The translations under genes were made by a program, and so were the position numbers. From assembly GCF_000577335.1 (NCBI RefSeq), contig NZ_CBYL010000005.1, positions 1 through 64,000 on the forward strand: a stretch of 64,000 nt of DNA. Direction: 5' to 3'. This document shows positions 41,171-49,153 of the stretch, piece after piece (positions within the stretch are counted from its first letter, which is position 1; the number at the start of each line of letters is the position of its first letter). Below the pieces are notes generated by a model. That model was not told where the DNA came from. It made no database searches and saw nothing but the letters and a program-made list of their open reading frames with translations. This DNA comes from Faecalispora jeddahensis. GTDB lineage: Bacteria; Bacillota; Clostridia; Oscillospirales; Acutalibacteraceae.

Positions 41171-42679
41171 TTACTCCTTTCCCTTTATCCCGGAGGCCAG
41201 GCGAAGAATCCGTTCTTCCTGAAATTCGTCTCTGGATAAAATCCCGGTCTGCTGCCCCTCATACATGATCAAAATCCGATCGGCCAGCCCCATTACCTCA
41301 GGAAGATAGGAGGAAATCATAATGATCGTTTTTCCTTCTTTGATCAAGGTTTCAAAGATTTTATAAATCTCCAGCTTGGCGCCGACATCCACACCCACGG
41401 TCGGCTCGTCAAAAATGAACAGATCACTGTCCTGCTCCAGCCATTTGGAAATAACGACCTTTTGCTGGTTCCCGCCCGAAAGATTCTTGACCCGCTGGTA
41501 AACAGACGGCGTTTTGATTCTGAGCTTATCGCAGAAGCTTTTGGCGATTTTAACGCTTTCCTGATTATTCACCACGCCAAACCGACTGATTTTATTCTGG
41601 GCCACCATATTGATATTGTCTGAAACGGATAACCCCAGCGCCAACCCCTGCGCACGTCTGTTTTCGGGAAGCAGAGCGATCCCTGCCTTGATGCCCTGCG
41701 TCGGCTTGACATAATCCGCTTGTTTTCCGTGAAGGGTGACGGTACCGCCGTCTTTGACATCGGCGCCGAAAATACTTCTGACAATTTCCGTCCGCCCGGA
41801 GCCGACCAGGCCGAACATGCCGAAGATCTCCCCTTTTCTTACCTCAAAGCTGATATCGGAAAATGCCTTTCCCCTGGATATATTGTCAACCTTCAGTATC
41901 GTTTCCCCTGGAGCCTGATGCTGAATTTGGTACATATTTTCCACATTTCGGCCGACCATCATGGAGATCAGCTGATCCTGTGTGGTTTGGTCGATCGGAA
42001 CAGTACCCACCAACGCGCCGTCCTTCAGCACGCTGGCCCGGTCACAGATGGAAAAAATCTCTTCCATCCGGTGTGAAACGTACAGGATTCCCACCCCGCT
42101 GTTCTTTAGCTGCTTGATCATTTGAAAAAGCTGCTGGGTTTCATCGTTCGTCAGCAATGCGGTGGGCTCGTCAAAAATGACCAGTTTGGCTTTTTGAAAT
42201 ATGGTCTTGCCGATTGCGACCATTTCCTGCTGCGCCACCGACAATGTTCGGATAATCGCTTTGGGATCGACATGCACGTGAATGGATTCCAAAATCTCTT
42301 GCGTGGCCCGATTGATCTTTTTGAAATCAACGGTACCGAGCTTCGTTTTGGGCAGCTGCCCCATAAAAAAATTTTCGGCAACAGACAGGTGCTGCGCGAG
42401 ATTGACATCCTGATAGACCGCGCCGAATCCAAAGGATTGGGCCTGAACGGGGGACCGGGCTTCTTTTAATTCGCCCTCCACATAGATTTCGCCCGCCGTT
42501 TTGGAATAAATGCCCATCAGAATTTTGATGACGGTGGACTTTCCTGCGCCGTTTTCCCCAATCAGGGCGTGAACTTCCCCGGGGTAGACCTCTAAATCCA
42601 CTCCGGACAAAGCGCGTACACCCGGGAAATCCTTTACCAGTCCTTTTATGGCGACGATTGGCTGTTTTTGCGTTTGCAT
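41171..42679 (-). CDS. Sugar ABC transporter ATP-binding protein, RbsA-like (two ABC domains)
   Basis: 502 residues with two fused ABC cassettes. The first has Walker A GENGAGKST and signature VAQQE; the second has GLVGSGRTE and LSGGNQQKV with FDEPTVGVD. The degenerate second Walker A is normal for RbsA/MglA. ATG 42679 follows GGAGG; the in-frame ATG at 42691 lies upstream of that site. It drives the RbsC-like permease. Confidence 0.95.
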   Translation of the reverse strand: MQTQKQPIVAIKGLVKDFPGVRALSGVDLEVYPGEVHALIGENGAGKSTVIKILMGIYSKTAGEIYVEGELKEARSPVQAQSFGFGAVYQDVNLAQHLSVAENFFMGQLPKTKLGTVDFKKINRATQEILESIHVHVDPKAIIRTLSVAQQEMVAIGKTIFQKAKLVIFDEPTALLTNDETQQLFQMIKQLKNSGVGILYVSHRMEEIFSICDRASVLKDGALVGTVPIDQTTQDQLISMMVGRNVENMYQIQHQAPGETILKVDNISRGKAFSDISFEVRKGEIFGMFGLVGSGRTEIVRSIFGADVKDGGTVTLHGKQADYVKPTQGIKAGIALLPENRRAQGLALGLSVSDNINMVAQNKISRFGVVNNQESVKIAKSFCDKLRIKTPSVYQRVKNLSGGNQQKVVISKWLEQDSDLFIFDEPTVGVDVGAKLEIYKIFETLIKEGKTIIMISSYLPEVMGLADRILIMYEGQQTGILSRDEFQEERILRLASGIKGKE

Positions 42680-42783
42680 ACGAACCTCCATGTCTGAAAA
42701 TCAGACTTCCTCCGCCAATCATTCAGGCTCGGAACCATCGGCTTCGGAAGTCTGATTTTACACGTTTAGAAAGTATCGATTCT

Positions 42784-43812
42784 TTATTTGCCGGGATACA
42801 GCAGCTTCTGCACCGCATCCTCCTGGATGTTCTTTTTCGTCACCAGTGTGGTCTCAGAAACCTTATCTTTTTCCAGGTCCTTGCCCTCGAGCTTCGATAC
42901 CGCGGCCAATACGCCGTTGTAGCCCATTCCGAAAGGATCCTGAACGACGATACCGGTCAGATTGCCGTTTTGAATCGCATCAATTTCGGTATCGTCCGAG
43001 TCAAAGGCATAGGTAACGATCTTGTCGCCCTTTTTGCTCTGTTCCATCGCTTTTGCAATGCCGTCGCCCATGTGGTTGTTGTCGCCGAAAATCCCGATCA
43101 GATCCTGATTGGCCAGAACCAGGTTATCGGCTGCGTCGAGCGCTTTCTGAATGTCGTTGTCGCAATACTGGGTTTCGAGAACAACGATGCTCGGAACAAG
43201 GCGCTTGATTTCATCCGTGAACCCCTTGCAGCGCGCCTGATTGACAGCCGAACCGGAATCCGCGCTGATCAAAGCCACTTTTTTGCCCGCGGGGTCAATG
43301 CCCTTCGCCTTCCACTGATCCACCATATCCGCCGCCGCGGTCGCTGCGGCAATCGCGTGATCCGTTGCGATATGCTGGGTGTACGCGTCTGTTTCCAGCT
43401 TGTTGTCGACCGTTACCACGGGAATCCCCGCTGCGTTTGCCTGCTCAACAGCCGGCACGGTGGAGGTGGAGCTGATGGAAGCGAGCACGATGCCGTCCGG
43501 CTTCGCAGCGATTGCATTTTCCAGAATGGTCACCTGCTTATCAATATCTGTTTCCGAAGCAGGTCCGTCTGTTGTGACCTTAATTTTCCCGTTGCTTTCC
43601 TCTGCCGCGGCCTTCGCCCCCAGCAAAAGCGTCTGCCAATAAGAGGAGTCGGTTGCTTTGATGATCACGGTAACATTATAGGTGTCTTTCCCCGCGCTGG
43701 AAGCCCCGGACCCGCCGGATGACGCCGGCGCGGGTGTTGTCGTACCCCCGCAGGCCCCAAGGGATACGGCCATTGCAGCCGCCAGGAACACTGACAAGAC
43801 CTTCTTTTTCAT
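42784..43812 (-). CDS. Sugar ABC transporter substrate-binding lipoprotein, RbsB-like
   Basis: 342 residues. The lipobox is SLGAC (Cys 21), followed by an Ala/Ser/Gly linker and a periplasmic-binding-protein type I fold. VTVIIKATDSSYWQTLLLGA starts the domain; AKPDGIVLASIS and GIPVVTVDNKL are typical hinge-near strands. It binds the sugar outside the membrane. It is the first gene of the operon, after a perfect 18-bp LacI-type palindrome. The longer frame to 43908 reads through that operator and has no ribosome site. Confidence 0.93.
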   Translation of the reverse strand: MKKKVLSVFLAAAMAVSLGACGGTTTPAPASSGGSGASSAGKDTYNVTVIIKATDSSYWQTLLLGAKAAAEESNGKIKVTTDGPASETDIDKQVTILENAIAAKPDGIVLASISSTSTVPAVEQANAAGIPVVTVDNKLETDAYTQHIATDHAIAAATAAADMVDQWKAKGIDPAGKKVALISADSGSAVNQARCKGFTDEIKRLVPSIVVLETQYCDNDIQKALDAADNLVLANQDLIGIFGDNNHMGDGIAKAMEQSKKGDKIVTYAFDSDDTEIDAIQNGNLTGIVVQDPFGMGYNGVLAAVSKLEGKDLEKDKVSETTLVTKKNIQEDAVQKLLYPGK

Positions 43813-43853
43813 AATACAAACATCCTCCATTTCTTTGATATAAAAAATATATA

Positions 43854-43871
43854 ACAGAAAAATTTCTGTTA
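43854..43871. repeat. AT-rich inverted repeat in the rbsB-like leader
   Basis: AACAGAAA and TTTCTGTT flank two bases between the LacI operator and the gene start. It could be part of the promoter region or a second protein site; there is no further evidence. Confidence 0.35.
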
Positions 43872-43891
43872 ACGATAAAGGATTTCTACGG

Positions 43892-43909
43892 TGTGGAACC
43901 GGTTCCACA
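43892..43909. promoter_or_regulatory. LacI-type operator of the sugar operon
   Basis: TGTGGAACCGGTTCCACA is a perfect 18-bp palindrome with the central CG typical of LacI/GalR operators. It lies between the lacI-like gene and the rbsB-like gene it should control. Confidence 0.85.
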
Positions 43910-43927
43910 TCATTTGCAGGAAATATG

Positions 43928-44944
43928 TCATCTCCGCTTGCTTTCAGATCCCTTCAGTTCCAATTTGCAGGGTACCACCCATATGTTTCTGTTGCCGTCC
44001 GGTTCCGCCATGCGGCGCATCAGCAATCTCATCGCCATTTTTCCCATTTCCTCCGTATCACGGGAAACACAGCTGAAATGAAACCCCAGCGCATCCAGCG
44101 TAGGAATAAGATCGATTCCAACGACGGCAATGTCTTTCCCGACGGTAATTCCGGCCTCTACCATCGCCTTGAGAAAGCCCATGCTTGTGCGGTTGTTTGT
44201 GGTCACCATGGCATCCGGCAGGTCCCCTGAAGCAATCATCTGCTTCATCAGATCATAAGCCGTATCTGTGGTGAAATCGCCCTTCCATACATCTTTATCG
44301 CAGATCACCTTGTGATACGACGCCATCGCGTCCTTAAAGCCCCGGTAACGCTCTCTTGCGATTTTCAGCTGCATATCCCCCAGAATGATCCCGATTCTTT
44401 CGTTCCCCGCCTTAATCAGGCTCTCTGCCGCAAGATAACCGCTTTCATAGTTTTGAAAATAAACGGTATCCCACTCCGAATAATCAAAATCTCTGTCGAC
44501 CACGACGATGGGAACCGCCAGCTTGGAGAGCGCCGCTTTGATTTTATCAATGGATTCCAGCCCATAGCCCATGGCGGGCGTGATGATGACCCCCCTGACC
44601 CGCTGCTGCTCCAGCATGCCCAGTGCTTTCAGTTCTTTTTCACCGCTGTTCTGCGTGTCGCAAAAAATCAGGGAAAAGCCGTTTTCATCGGCCATTTCGG
44701 TAATTCCCTTTAACACCTCAGCAAAAAAGGGGTTGTCGATTTCGGGGATCACCACACCGATAATACTGCTTTCCTGCTTGGAAAGGCTTACTGCAGCCGC
44801 CGAGGGCTTATATTGGTGTTCTTTGATCACCTTCTCAATTTTCTGCCTCGCCTCATTGCTGACATAGCCATTGTTATTGAGCACTCTGGACACTGTGGAT
44901 TTGGAGACTCCGGCCAATTCAGCCACTTCTTTGATCGTTAGCAT
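43928..44944 (-). CDS. LacI/GalR family transcriptional regulator
   Basis: 338 residues. The N-terminal HTH starts MLTIKEVAELAGVSKSTVS, with the hinge RVLNNNGYVSNEARQ, and is followed by a sugar-binding domain (from about 60) of the RbsR/PurR type. IIGVVIPEIDNPFFAEVLKG and VVGIDLIPTLDALGFHFS are conserved. It probably represses the ABC operon downstream and its own gene, since matching operators precede both. The inducer is presumably the transported sugar. Confidence 0.95.
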   Translation of the reverse strand: MLTIKEVAELAGVSKSTVSRVLNNNGYVSNEARQKIEKVIKEHQYKPSAAAVSLSKQESSIIGVVIPEIDNPFFAEVLKGITEMADENGFSLIFCDTQNSGEKELKALGMLEQQRVRGVIITPAMGYGLESIDKIKAALSKLAVPIVVVDRDFDYSEWDTVYFQNYESGYLAAESLIKAGNERIGIILGDMQLKIARERYRGFKDAMASYHKVICDKDVWKGDFTTDTAYDLMKQMIASGDLPDAMVTTNNRTSMGFLKAMVEAGITVGKDIAVVGIDLIPTLDALGFHFSCVSRDTEEMGKMAMRLLMRRMAEPDGNRNIWVVPCKLELKGSESKRR

Positions 44945-45115
44945 AATGAAAACCTTATTCCATTTCAGTATTTATAAAACCGTTCCCACTATAAAACTCT
45001 ATGTATTTTGTCTAACAAATATCAATATTTTAGAAATGATCAAATCAAATTTGCCAATAAAAAGGTTAAAACATAAACAAACAGACTCTTCAAACGCTCA
45101 ATAAAACCTCTTGTT

Positions 45116-45133
45116 TATGGAACCGATTCCATA
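45116..45133. promoter_or_regulatory. LacI-type operator before the lacI-like gene
   Basis: TATGGAACCGATTCCATA is palindromic with one mismatch and shares the GGAAC...TTCC core with the operator at 43892. It begins just downstream of the predicted transcription start, so it suits autorepression. Confidence 0.8.
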
Positions 45134-45143
45134 TCTTTCCTTT

Positions 45144-45172
45144 ATCATAATAGGATCAAACTGCAAAGTCAA
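45144..45172 (-). promoter_or_regulatory. Sigma-A promoter of the lacI-like gene
   Basis: On the minus strand TTGACT (45167-45172) and TATGAT (45144-45149) have a 17-base spacer. The leader to the ATG is nearly 200 bases. Confidence 0.7.
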
Positions 45173-45362
45173 CTGGTAATGTTGAAAGGATTAGGCAAGC
45201 GCCGTTTGTTTAATTTTTATAAAAACTATTCTGGTGCGGTCGAAATTTAATAGTATCTGTCGAACATGGTCGCAGCTGCATCTATCGTTTCGATACAAGA
45301 CAAGGAATGCCCGCTCCCCTTGCGGCAGATGTCAGCCGTGGTTCATCATCCCAGGCATCGTC

Positions 45363-45397
45363 AAAAAAAGCGGACTGTAAACCGGTTTACAGTCCGC
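45363..45397 (-). terminator. Intrinsic terminator of the sigma-serpin operon
   Basis: GCGGACTGTAAACC and GGTTTACAGTCCGC are perfectly complementary (45370-45397). On the minus strand a run of seven U follows. Confidence 0.93.
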
Positions 45398-45508
45398 GAC
45401 TTCATTCGTGCAATATACATAGATAAGATTGTTTAAAGAATGGTGATAAAACGGAAATCTCCGCTCCCTCTGCCTATAAAATTTCCTGTGTTTTCCCTTT
45501 GGCAGGGG

Positions 45509-46882
45509 TTATTTTGCGGACGGATTTTCACACACGCCGACAAACAGAAGAGTACCGTCGGGTGCGGCGATCCCGTAAAGGAACGGACGGTCTAAAATCA
45601 TTTCGGCTTTGTCCAGTGCTATTGGTGCCGAGGTCGAAACCGCAACCTCGGTAAAGGCCGATGCTTCCACTCCGTTTTCATCAACCGCGATGTGAGTTTC
45701 CTGTCGGATATCTGAAACAGACGCCATCTGATCCGTAATGCCGGAAAAGTCTGCGCTCTGTTCAAAAGCGGAATGAATTCCCAAGGCCTTTAACGCATCG
45801 ATCGGCTCAATCTTTGCTCCGAAGTCGAATTTCGGCATTTTCCAGACAACCTCTCCGTTCTGATCTTCCCCGCCCTCAAAAGCACTCTGCATTTTCTCGG
45901 GGGTAGACAACAGTTCCCGGGGAGAAATCCCTTTGTTTGGAAGAATGAAGATCATCTTCCCGCCGTTTTTTAAGGAAAGGCTCGAGCGAATGAAACCATC
46001 CCCTTTATAAAAGCTGCCGGATGAGTTCGTTCCATTCATAAAGTCAGTATTGATCGTAGTGCCGTCTGCCGAATGAAACGTATCTGCGGCTGTTTTCGCC
46101 GAATCGAACTTGTTCGTCCACTCGTCATAAAAATAAACCGTATTCAGGATGGAAAGAATCTTATCCTTAGAGATTTCAAACTGAGGCTCCAAGGTACCGT
46201 TCGTATGCTCAGACACCCACTTGCCCATGGCCTGCGCCGTTTTCGGATCGGAAAAATCCACGCTGAAGGAAGAAGCATAAAAATTCTCGGCGGCATTTTT
46301 GACGAAATCCTGTTTCCAGGGTACGCTCTGATTCATCCAGACGGAGTTTGCGATCTTCAGCTTTCCGATCTCGTTATCTGTGTAAAGCTGCCGGTACAGA
46401 TTTCCGCACTGCACGGAAAGCGCCGCCTGGTCGGGCATGTTCAGCAGGGAAAGCATTTCATCCGCCGTTTCTCCCCGCGCACCGGAGGCAGTGATCGCCA
46501 ACGCGTAATAAAGGGATAACGGAGAATAGTTGCTGTTCCCGCTGCTGCTTGCCAGTAGTTTCGATCCGGTTTCATAGGAAAATCCGTTCACGGCTTTCAG
46601 AAAGGTATCCTCCACCGGATTGTTCTTCAGCACAGCTTGTTTTGCGTCCCAATCGTTATAGGAATAAGCCTTCGGGAACCCAACGCTCAGCAGCTCGCCG
46701 CCGGGGCCGCTCGAGCCATGAGGAAGGGTGAAAACAAACGTAAACACCAAAATGGCACAAGCCGCAAGCGCGGTCCATTTTTTCCAGGGCTTTATGATTG
46801 GTTTCAGACTGATTTCTCTCGCCTCTTCCACCAGCTCATCCGGTACATTCGTGATCGCATCAAATATCTGCTTTTCTTTCAC
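45509..46882 (-). CDS. Membrane-anchored serpin with anti-sigma-like N-terminus
   Basis: 457 residues. The cytosolic N-terminus (KEKQIFDAITNVPDELVEEA) has the short motif common in proteins encoded next to this kind of Clostridial sigma factor. A single helix follows (about 36-54). The rest is a full serpin: NYSPLSLYYALAITASGARG, SILNTVYFYDEWTNKF, MIFILPNKG and a reactive loop ENGVEASAFTEVAVSTSAPI before RPFLYGI. The hinge (Gly-Val-Glu-Ala-Ser-Ala) is close to the inhibitory consensus. P1 cannot be fixed exactly and falls in the STSAPIAL stretch. The start is GTG, overlapping the sigma gene by four bases (GTGA). Confidence 0.88.
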   Translation of the reverse strand: MKEKQIFDAITNVPDELVEEAREISLKPIIKPWKKWTALAACAILVFTFVFTLPHGSSGPGGELLSVGFPKAYSYNDWDAKQAVLKNNPVEDTFLKAVNGFSYETGSKLLASSSGNSNYSPLSLYYALAITASGARGETADEMLSLLNMPDQAALSVQCGNLYRQLYTDNEIGKLKIANSVWMNQSVPWKQDFVKNAAENFYASSFSVDFSDPKTAQAMGKWVSEHTNGTLEPQFEISKDKILSILNTVYFYDEWTNKFDSAKTAADTFHSADGTTINTDFMNGTNSSGSFYKGDGFIRSSLSLKNGGKMIFILPNKGISPRELLSTPEKMQSAFEGGEDQNGEVVWKMPKFDFGAKIEPIDALKALGIHSAFEQSADFSGITDQMASVSDIRQETHIAVDENGVEASAFTEVAVSTSAPIALDKAEMILDRPFLYGIAAPDGTLLFVGVCENPSAK

Positions 46883-47442
46883 AGCAAAATTTCCTCCTTT
46901 TCAAGGGTTTCTTTGAGTTTTTTGCGCAGGCGATAAATCCGCCCGGCCAGTTTGACCGGCGTTGTCAGACTTTCTTCCGCAAGAGCCTTCAAGGTGTCGC
47001 CGAACCAATAGCGCCGTAAGAACAAAACACGATCATCCTGAGACAGGGATGACAGCCATTTTGTAATCACGTCCGTTACGATGCTCAGATCGATCTCCGC
47101 TTCTGTTGTCTGTGATGCGGGAATACAATCAGAAAGCTCTGAAAGCAGTACATCCGCACCCGCCGCGCCGCCGCGTTTTTTCGTGTGATTTTCATGCCAG
47201 CGGTTGATGGAAAGATTGCGTGTGATCCGCCCCAAAAAAGCGGAAAGACAGTTCGGATGATGCGGCGGCATTGTGTTCCAGGCTTTTTCATACGTATCGT
47301 TCACACATTCCTCGCTGTCCTCATGATTGGATAAAATGTTGAGTGAGATCCGTTTCAGCATATGGCCGTATTTCGTACCGCTCTCACTGATAGCGGCCTC
47401 GTCCCGAAGCCAGTACAGCTCGATGATTTGAAGATCGTCCAT
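46879..47442 (-). CDS. RNA polymerase sigma factor, sigma-70/ECF-like
   Basis: 187 residues. Region 2 covers about 20-90 (ILSNHEDSEECVNDTYEKAWN and AFLGRITRNLSINRWHENH). Region 4 lies at about 125-180 (WLSSLSQDDRVLFLRRYWFGDTLKALAEES and TPVKLAGRIYRLRKKLKE). It has no regions 1 or 3, as in ECF-type factors. ATG 47442 follows AGGAGGG; the frame open to 47649 has no start signal. It is the first gene of a two-gene unit with the serpin, which is likely to control it. Confidence 0.9.
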   Translation of the reverse strand: MDDLQIIELYWLRDEAAISESGTKYGHMLKRISLNILSNHEDSEECVNDTYEKAWNTMPPHHPNCLSAFLGRITRNLSINRWHENHTKKRGGAAGADVLLSELSDCIPASQTTEAEIDLSIVTDVITKWLSSLSQDDRVLFLRRYWFGDTLKALAEESLTTPVKLAGRIYRLRKKLKETLEKEEILL

Positions 47443-47918
47443 CCATACCCTCCTTTCCTCTCGTTCTGAAGTATCCTCTATTTTATAGACAGGATTTTGG
47501 GAAGAATATTTGCTGAAAACAGTAAAAATTTTCCTGTATAACGTTTTTTTCTTCGCGTATGTACCATCGAAATTCGGATTTAATATACCACATGTATAAT
47601 ACACATGAAAATATACAGAAAACCCATGTTCCAATTGACTTTGGCCCATGGGTTTTTATCGTCAGAACATTGATTACAATCCATTTCTAAAACGACAGAA
47701 AATAAACCTTCACGATTGCCGGCATGGCCTGCCCGCCTGTGATGTTCCCTTTATCGGGAACGCCTGAGAACCTGCGTAACATGGCGGATAGACGAAATGT
47801 TCACGCTTTCACAACAGGTGTAGCCGCCGGCTATCTTCTGGCCCAATTGACATGCGCTCCAGTCCGGGCGGTTTGCTTTTGAACATACCGGATTCCAGCC
47901 CCGCTTCGTTATCTGCCT
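47443..47918. other. 476-base gap upstream of the sigma gene
   Basis: It contains a palindrome, CATGTATAATACACATG (47591-47607), whose centre reads as a -10 box in both directions. A hairpin AACCCATG/CATGGGTT (47621-47654) with a T run follows on the plus strand. The palindrome may be part of an autoregulated sigma promoter. No gene is supported here. Confidence 0.45.
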
Positions 47919-48419
47919 TCAAAATATTTTATCATAAAGATGGTATACCACATACTCAATGAGCTCTATCAAAAACAGTATCGCACACAGCAAAGCCACG
48001 GTACCCAATACGAGCACCGCCATATCTGGAAGCTCTCTTTGAAAAACAATGTAGTAGTTTCCACCGATCAAGACGATCAAATTCAGCAACAGAACGAACA
48101 CTGTAAATCTTGCAGAAGACTTTGCCGATTCGGCTCCTTTTCCATCCGGTCTCAGAACCATCCTGATATTGGAAAATACCATCGCAACACACATTGCAAC
48201 CGGAATCACTTTTGACGCCGGTACCGCAAGGGCTGAATCATGCCAAATGGATAAAATCATATCATGAAGTTTATATTCAACAGAAACGATTGCGATCGCC
48301 CAAAACGCGGCAAGCAGGTATGCTGCAAGCAAACTGTCATGATATCTTTTCATATTTTGTTTCGTCACTGAAGTTACATTGCGTCTAATATCCAGTGTAA
48401 AAATATTGATGAATTTCAT
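47919..48419 (-). CDS. Unknown membrane protein, four helices
   Basis: 166 residues starting MKFINIFTLDIRRNVTSVTK. Hydrophobic segments lie at about 30-48, 67-85, 105-122 and 133-155. I do not recognise the family. GGGGAAAG lies before ATG 48419. It overlaps the end of a degenerate frame at 48385-48621, suggesting the two once formed a coupled pair. A terminator is not evident. Confidence 0.55.
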   Translation of the reverse strand: MKFINIFTLDIRRNVTSVTKQNMKRYHDSLLAAYLLAAFWAIAIVSVEYKLHDMILSIWHDSALAVPASKVIPVAMCVAMVFSNIRMVLRPDGKGAESAKSSARFTVFVLLLNLIVLIGGNYYIVFQRELPDMAVLVLGTVALLCAILFLIELIEYVVYHLYDKIF

Positions 48420-48621
48420 TGAACATCTTTCCCCAAGTATTTCTGTCCTCAGCTGTAAAAGAAACAATTCCGTTTCCTTTCATACAGCTCTCTGCTCTGG
48501 TCAGAATAATGATTTCTTCGTTTTGATTGACATACCGTCCCTGGATATTGGTAATAGTATTCTTTTCCGGCCGAAAACGGCGGCAATCTATGAACTCTTT
48601 ATCTCGTTCATAGCAGCCTGT
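48385..48621 (-). pseudogene. Remnant of a small protein gene, no start codon
   Basis: An open frame of 78 codons on the minus strand reads YERDKEFIDCRRFRPEKN, then later KGNGIVSFTAEDRNTWGKMF, and ends HQYFYTGY. It looks like real protein sequence: mixed composition, and the stop overlaps the next gene by 35 bases. A TAG immediately precedes it, and upstream in the same frame NLKEYGIIGL continues the reading. It is therefore either a gene broken by a nonsense mutation or one with an unseen start. Family not recognised. Confidence 0.4.
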
Positions 48622-48926
48622 CTAAAGACCGATGATTCCATACTCTTTCAGGTTTCGAAGGCTTTACTTTCGCTTATGCTGTGAGGTTATTATAGCATGA
48701 GAAGCCGTCGTGGACAACGTTAAAGGCTTCCTCTGCCCGGGTAATCCCACAACCGGGTCTCATTGCCGATCTCTTTAAAAACCGGAATTTTTCTCTGATC
48801 GGCGACTAAATCCCCTTTTGAAAAATGAGAGAGGAAGACCGCAATCATTTATTTATAAAAATTGCACATTTCATCCGGAATGACTTTTTGATAATTGGAG
48901 GGTAATCTAAAATCTTGAAAAAGCTA

Positions 48927-48956
48927 TTGACAAGTCAATACGGAAAGCTATATGAT
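48927..48956 (+). promoter_or_regulatory. Sigma-A promoter before the M20/aconitase X operon
   Basis: A perfect TTGACA (48927-48932) and TATGAT (48951-48956) with an 18-base spacer. Confidence 0.75.
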
Positions 48957-48987
48957 AGCGGCATAAAGAGAATATTCCATAAACAAT

Positions 48988-49024
48988 GGCGTTTTGAAAA
49001 TTACTTTTCAAAGCGCCTTTTTTG
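48988..49024 (+). terminator. Leader terminator/attenuator of the aconitase X operon
   Basis: GGCG-T-TTTGAAAA pairs with TTTTCAAA-G-CGCC (48988-49017), followed by TTTTTTG. It lies between the promoter and the first gene, so it must be read through or avoided for the operon to be expressed. Confidence 0.85.
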
Positions 49025-49153
49025 TTTTCCTTTTGGAATTCATGCTTCGGAGGCAAGCAGAGCATTCCCGGCGCACTTTTCTTTATCAGATCATAAATAA
49101 TTTCATCATCTTTATAAATTAAAGAATGAAATAATCATTTACAGGAGGAGCTC

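Larger units (their letters stand above)
44945..45508. other. 564-base gap with lacI promoter/operator and serpin terminator
   Basis: It holds the lacI operator (45116-45133) and promoter (45144-45172) and the terminator of the sigma-serpin unit (45363-45397). The stretch 45180-45360 shows nothing I can support. Confidence 0.7.
48622..49153. other. 532-base gap with promoter and early terminator of the aconitase X operon
   Basis: It contains a strong promoter (48927-48956) followed after about 25 transcribed bases by an intrinsic terminator (48988-49024), then about 130 bases to the first gene. A TATAAT-like box on the minus strand (about 48692-48697) may have served the remnant gene. Nothing else is supported. 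Confidence 0.65.

Noticed and set aside
48379-48684. 101-residue plus-strand frame
   Set aside because: The opposite strand carries a more protein-like frame, and this one has no ribosome site and an unlikely composition.
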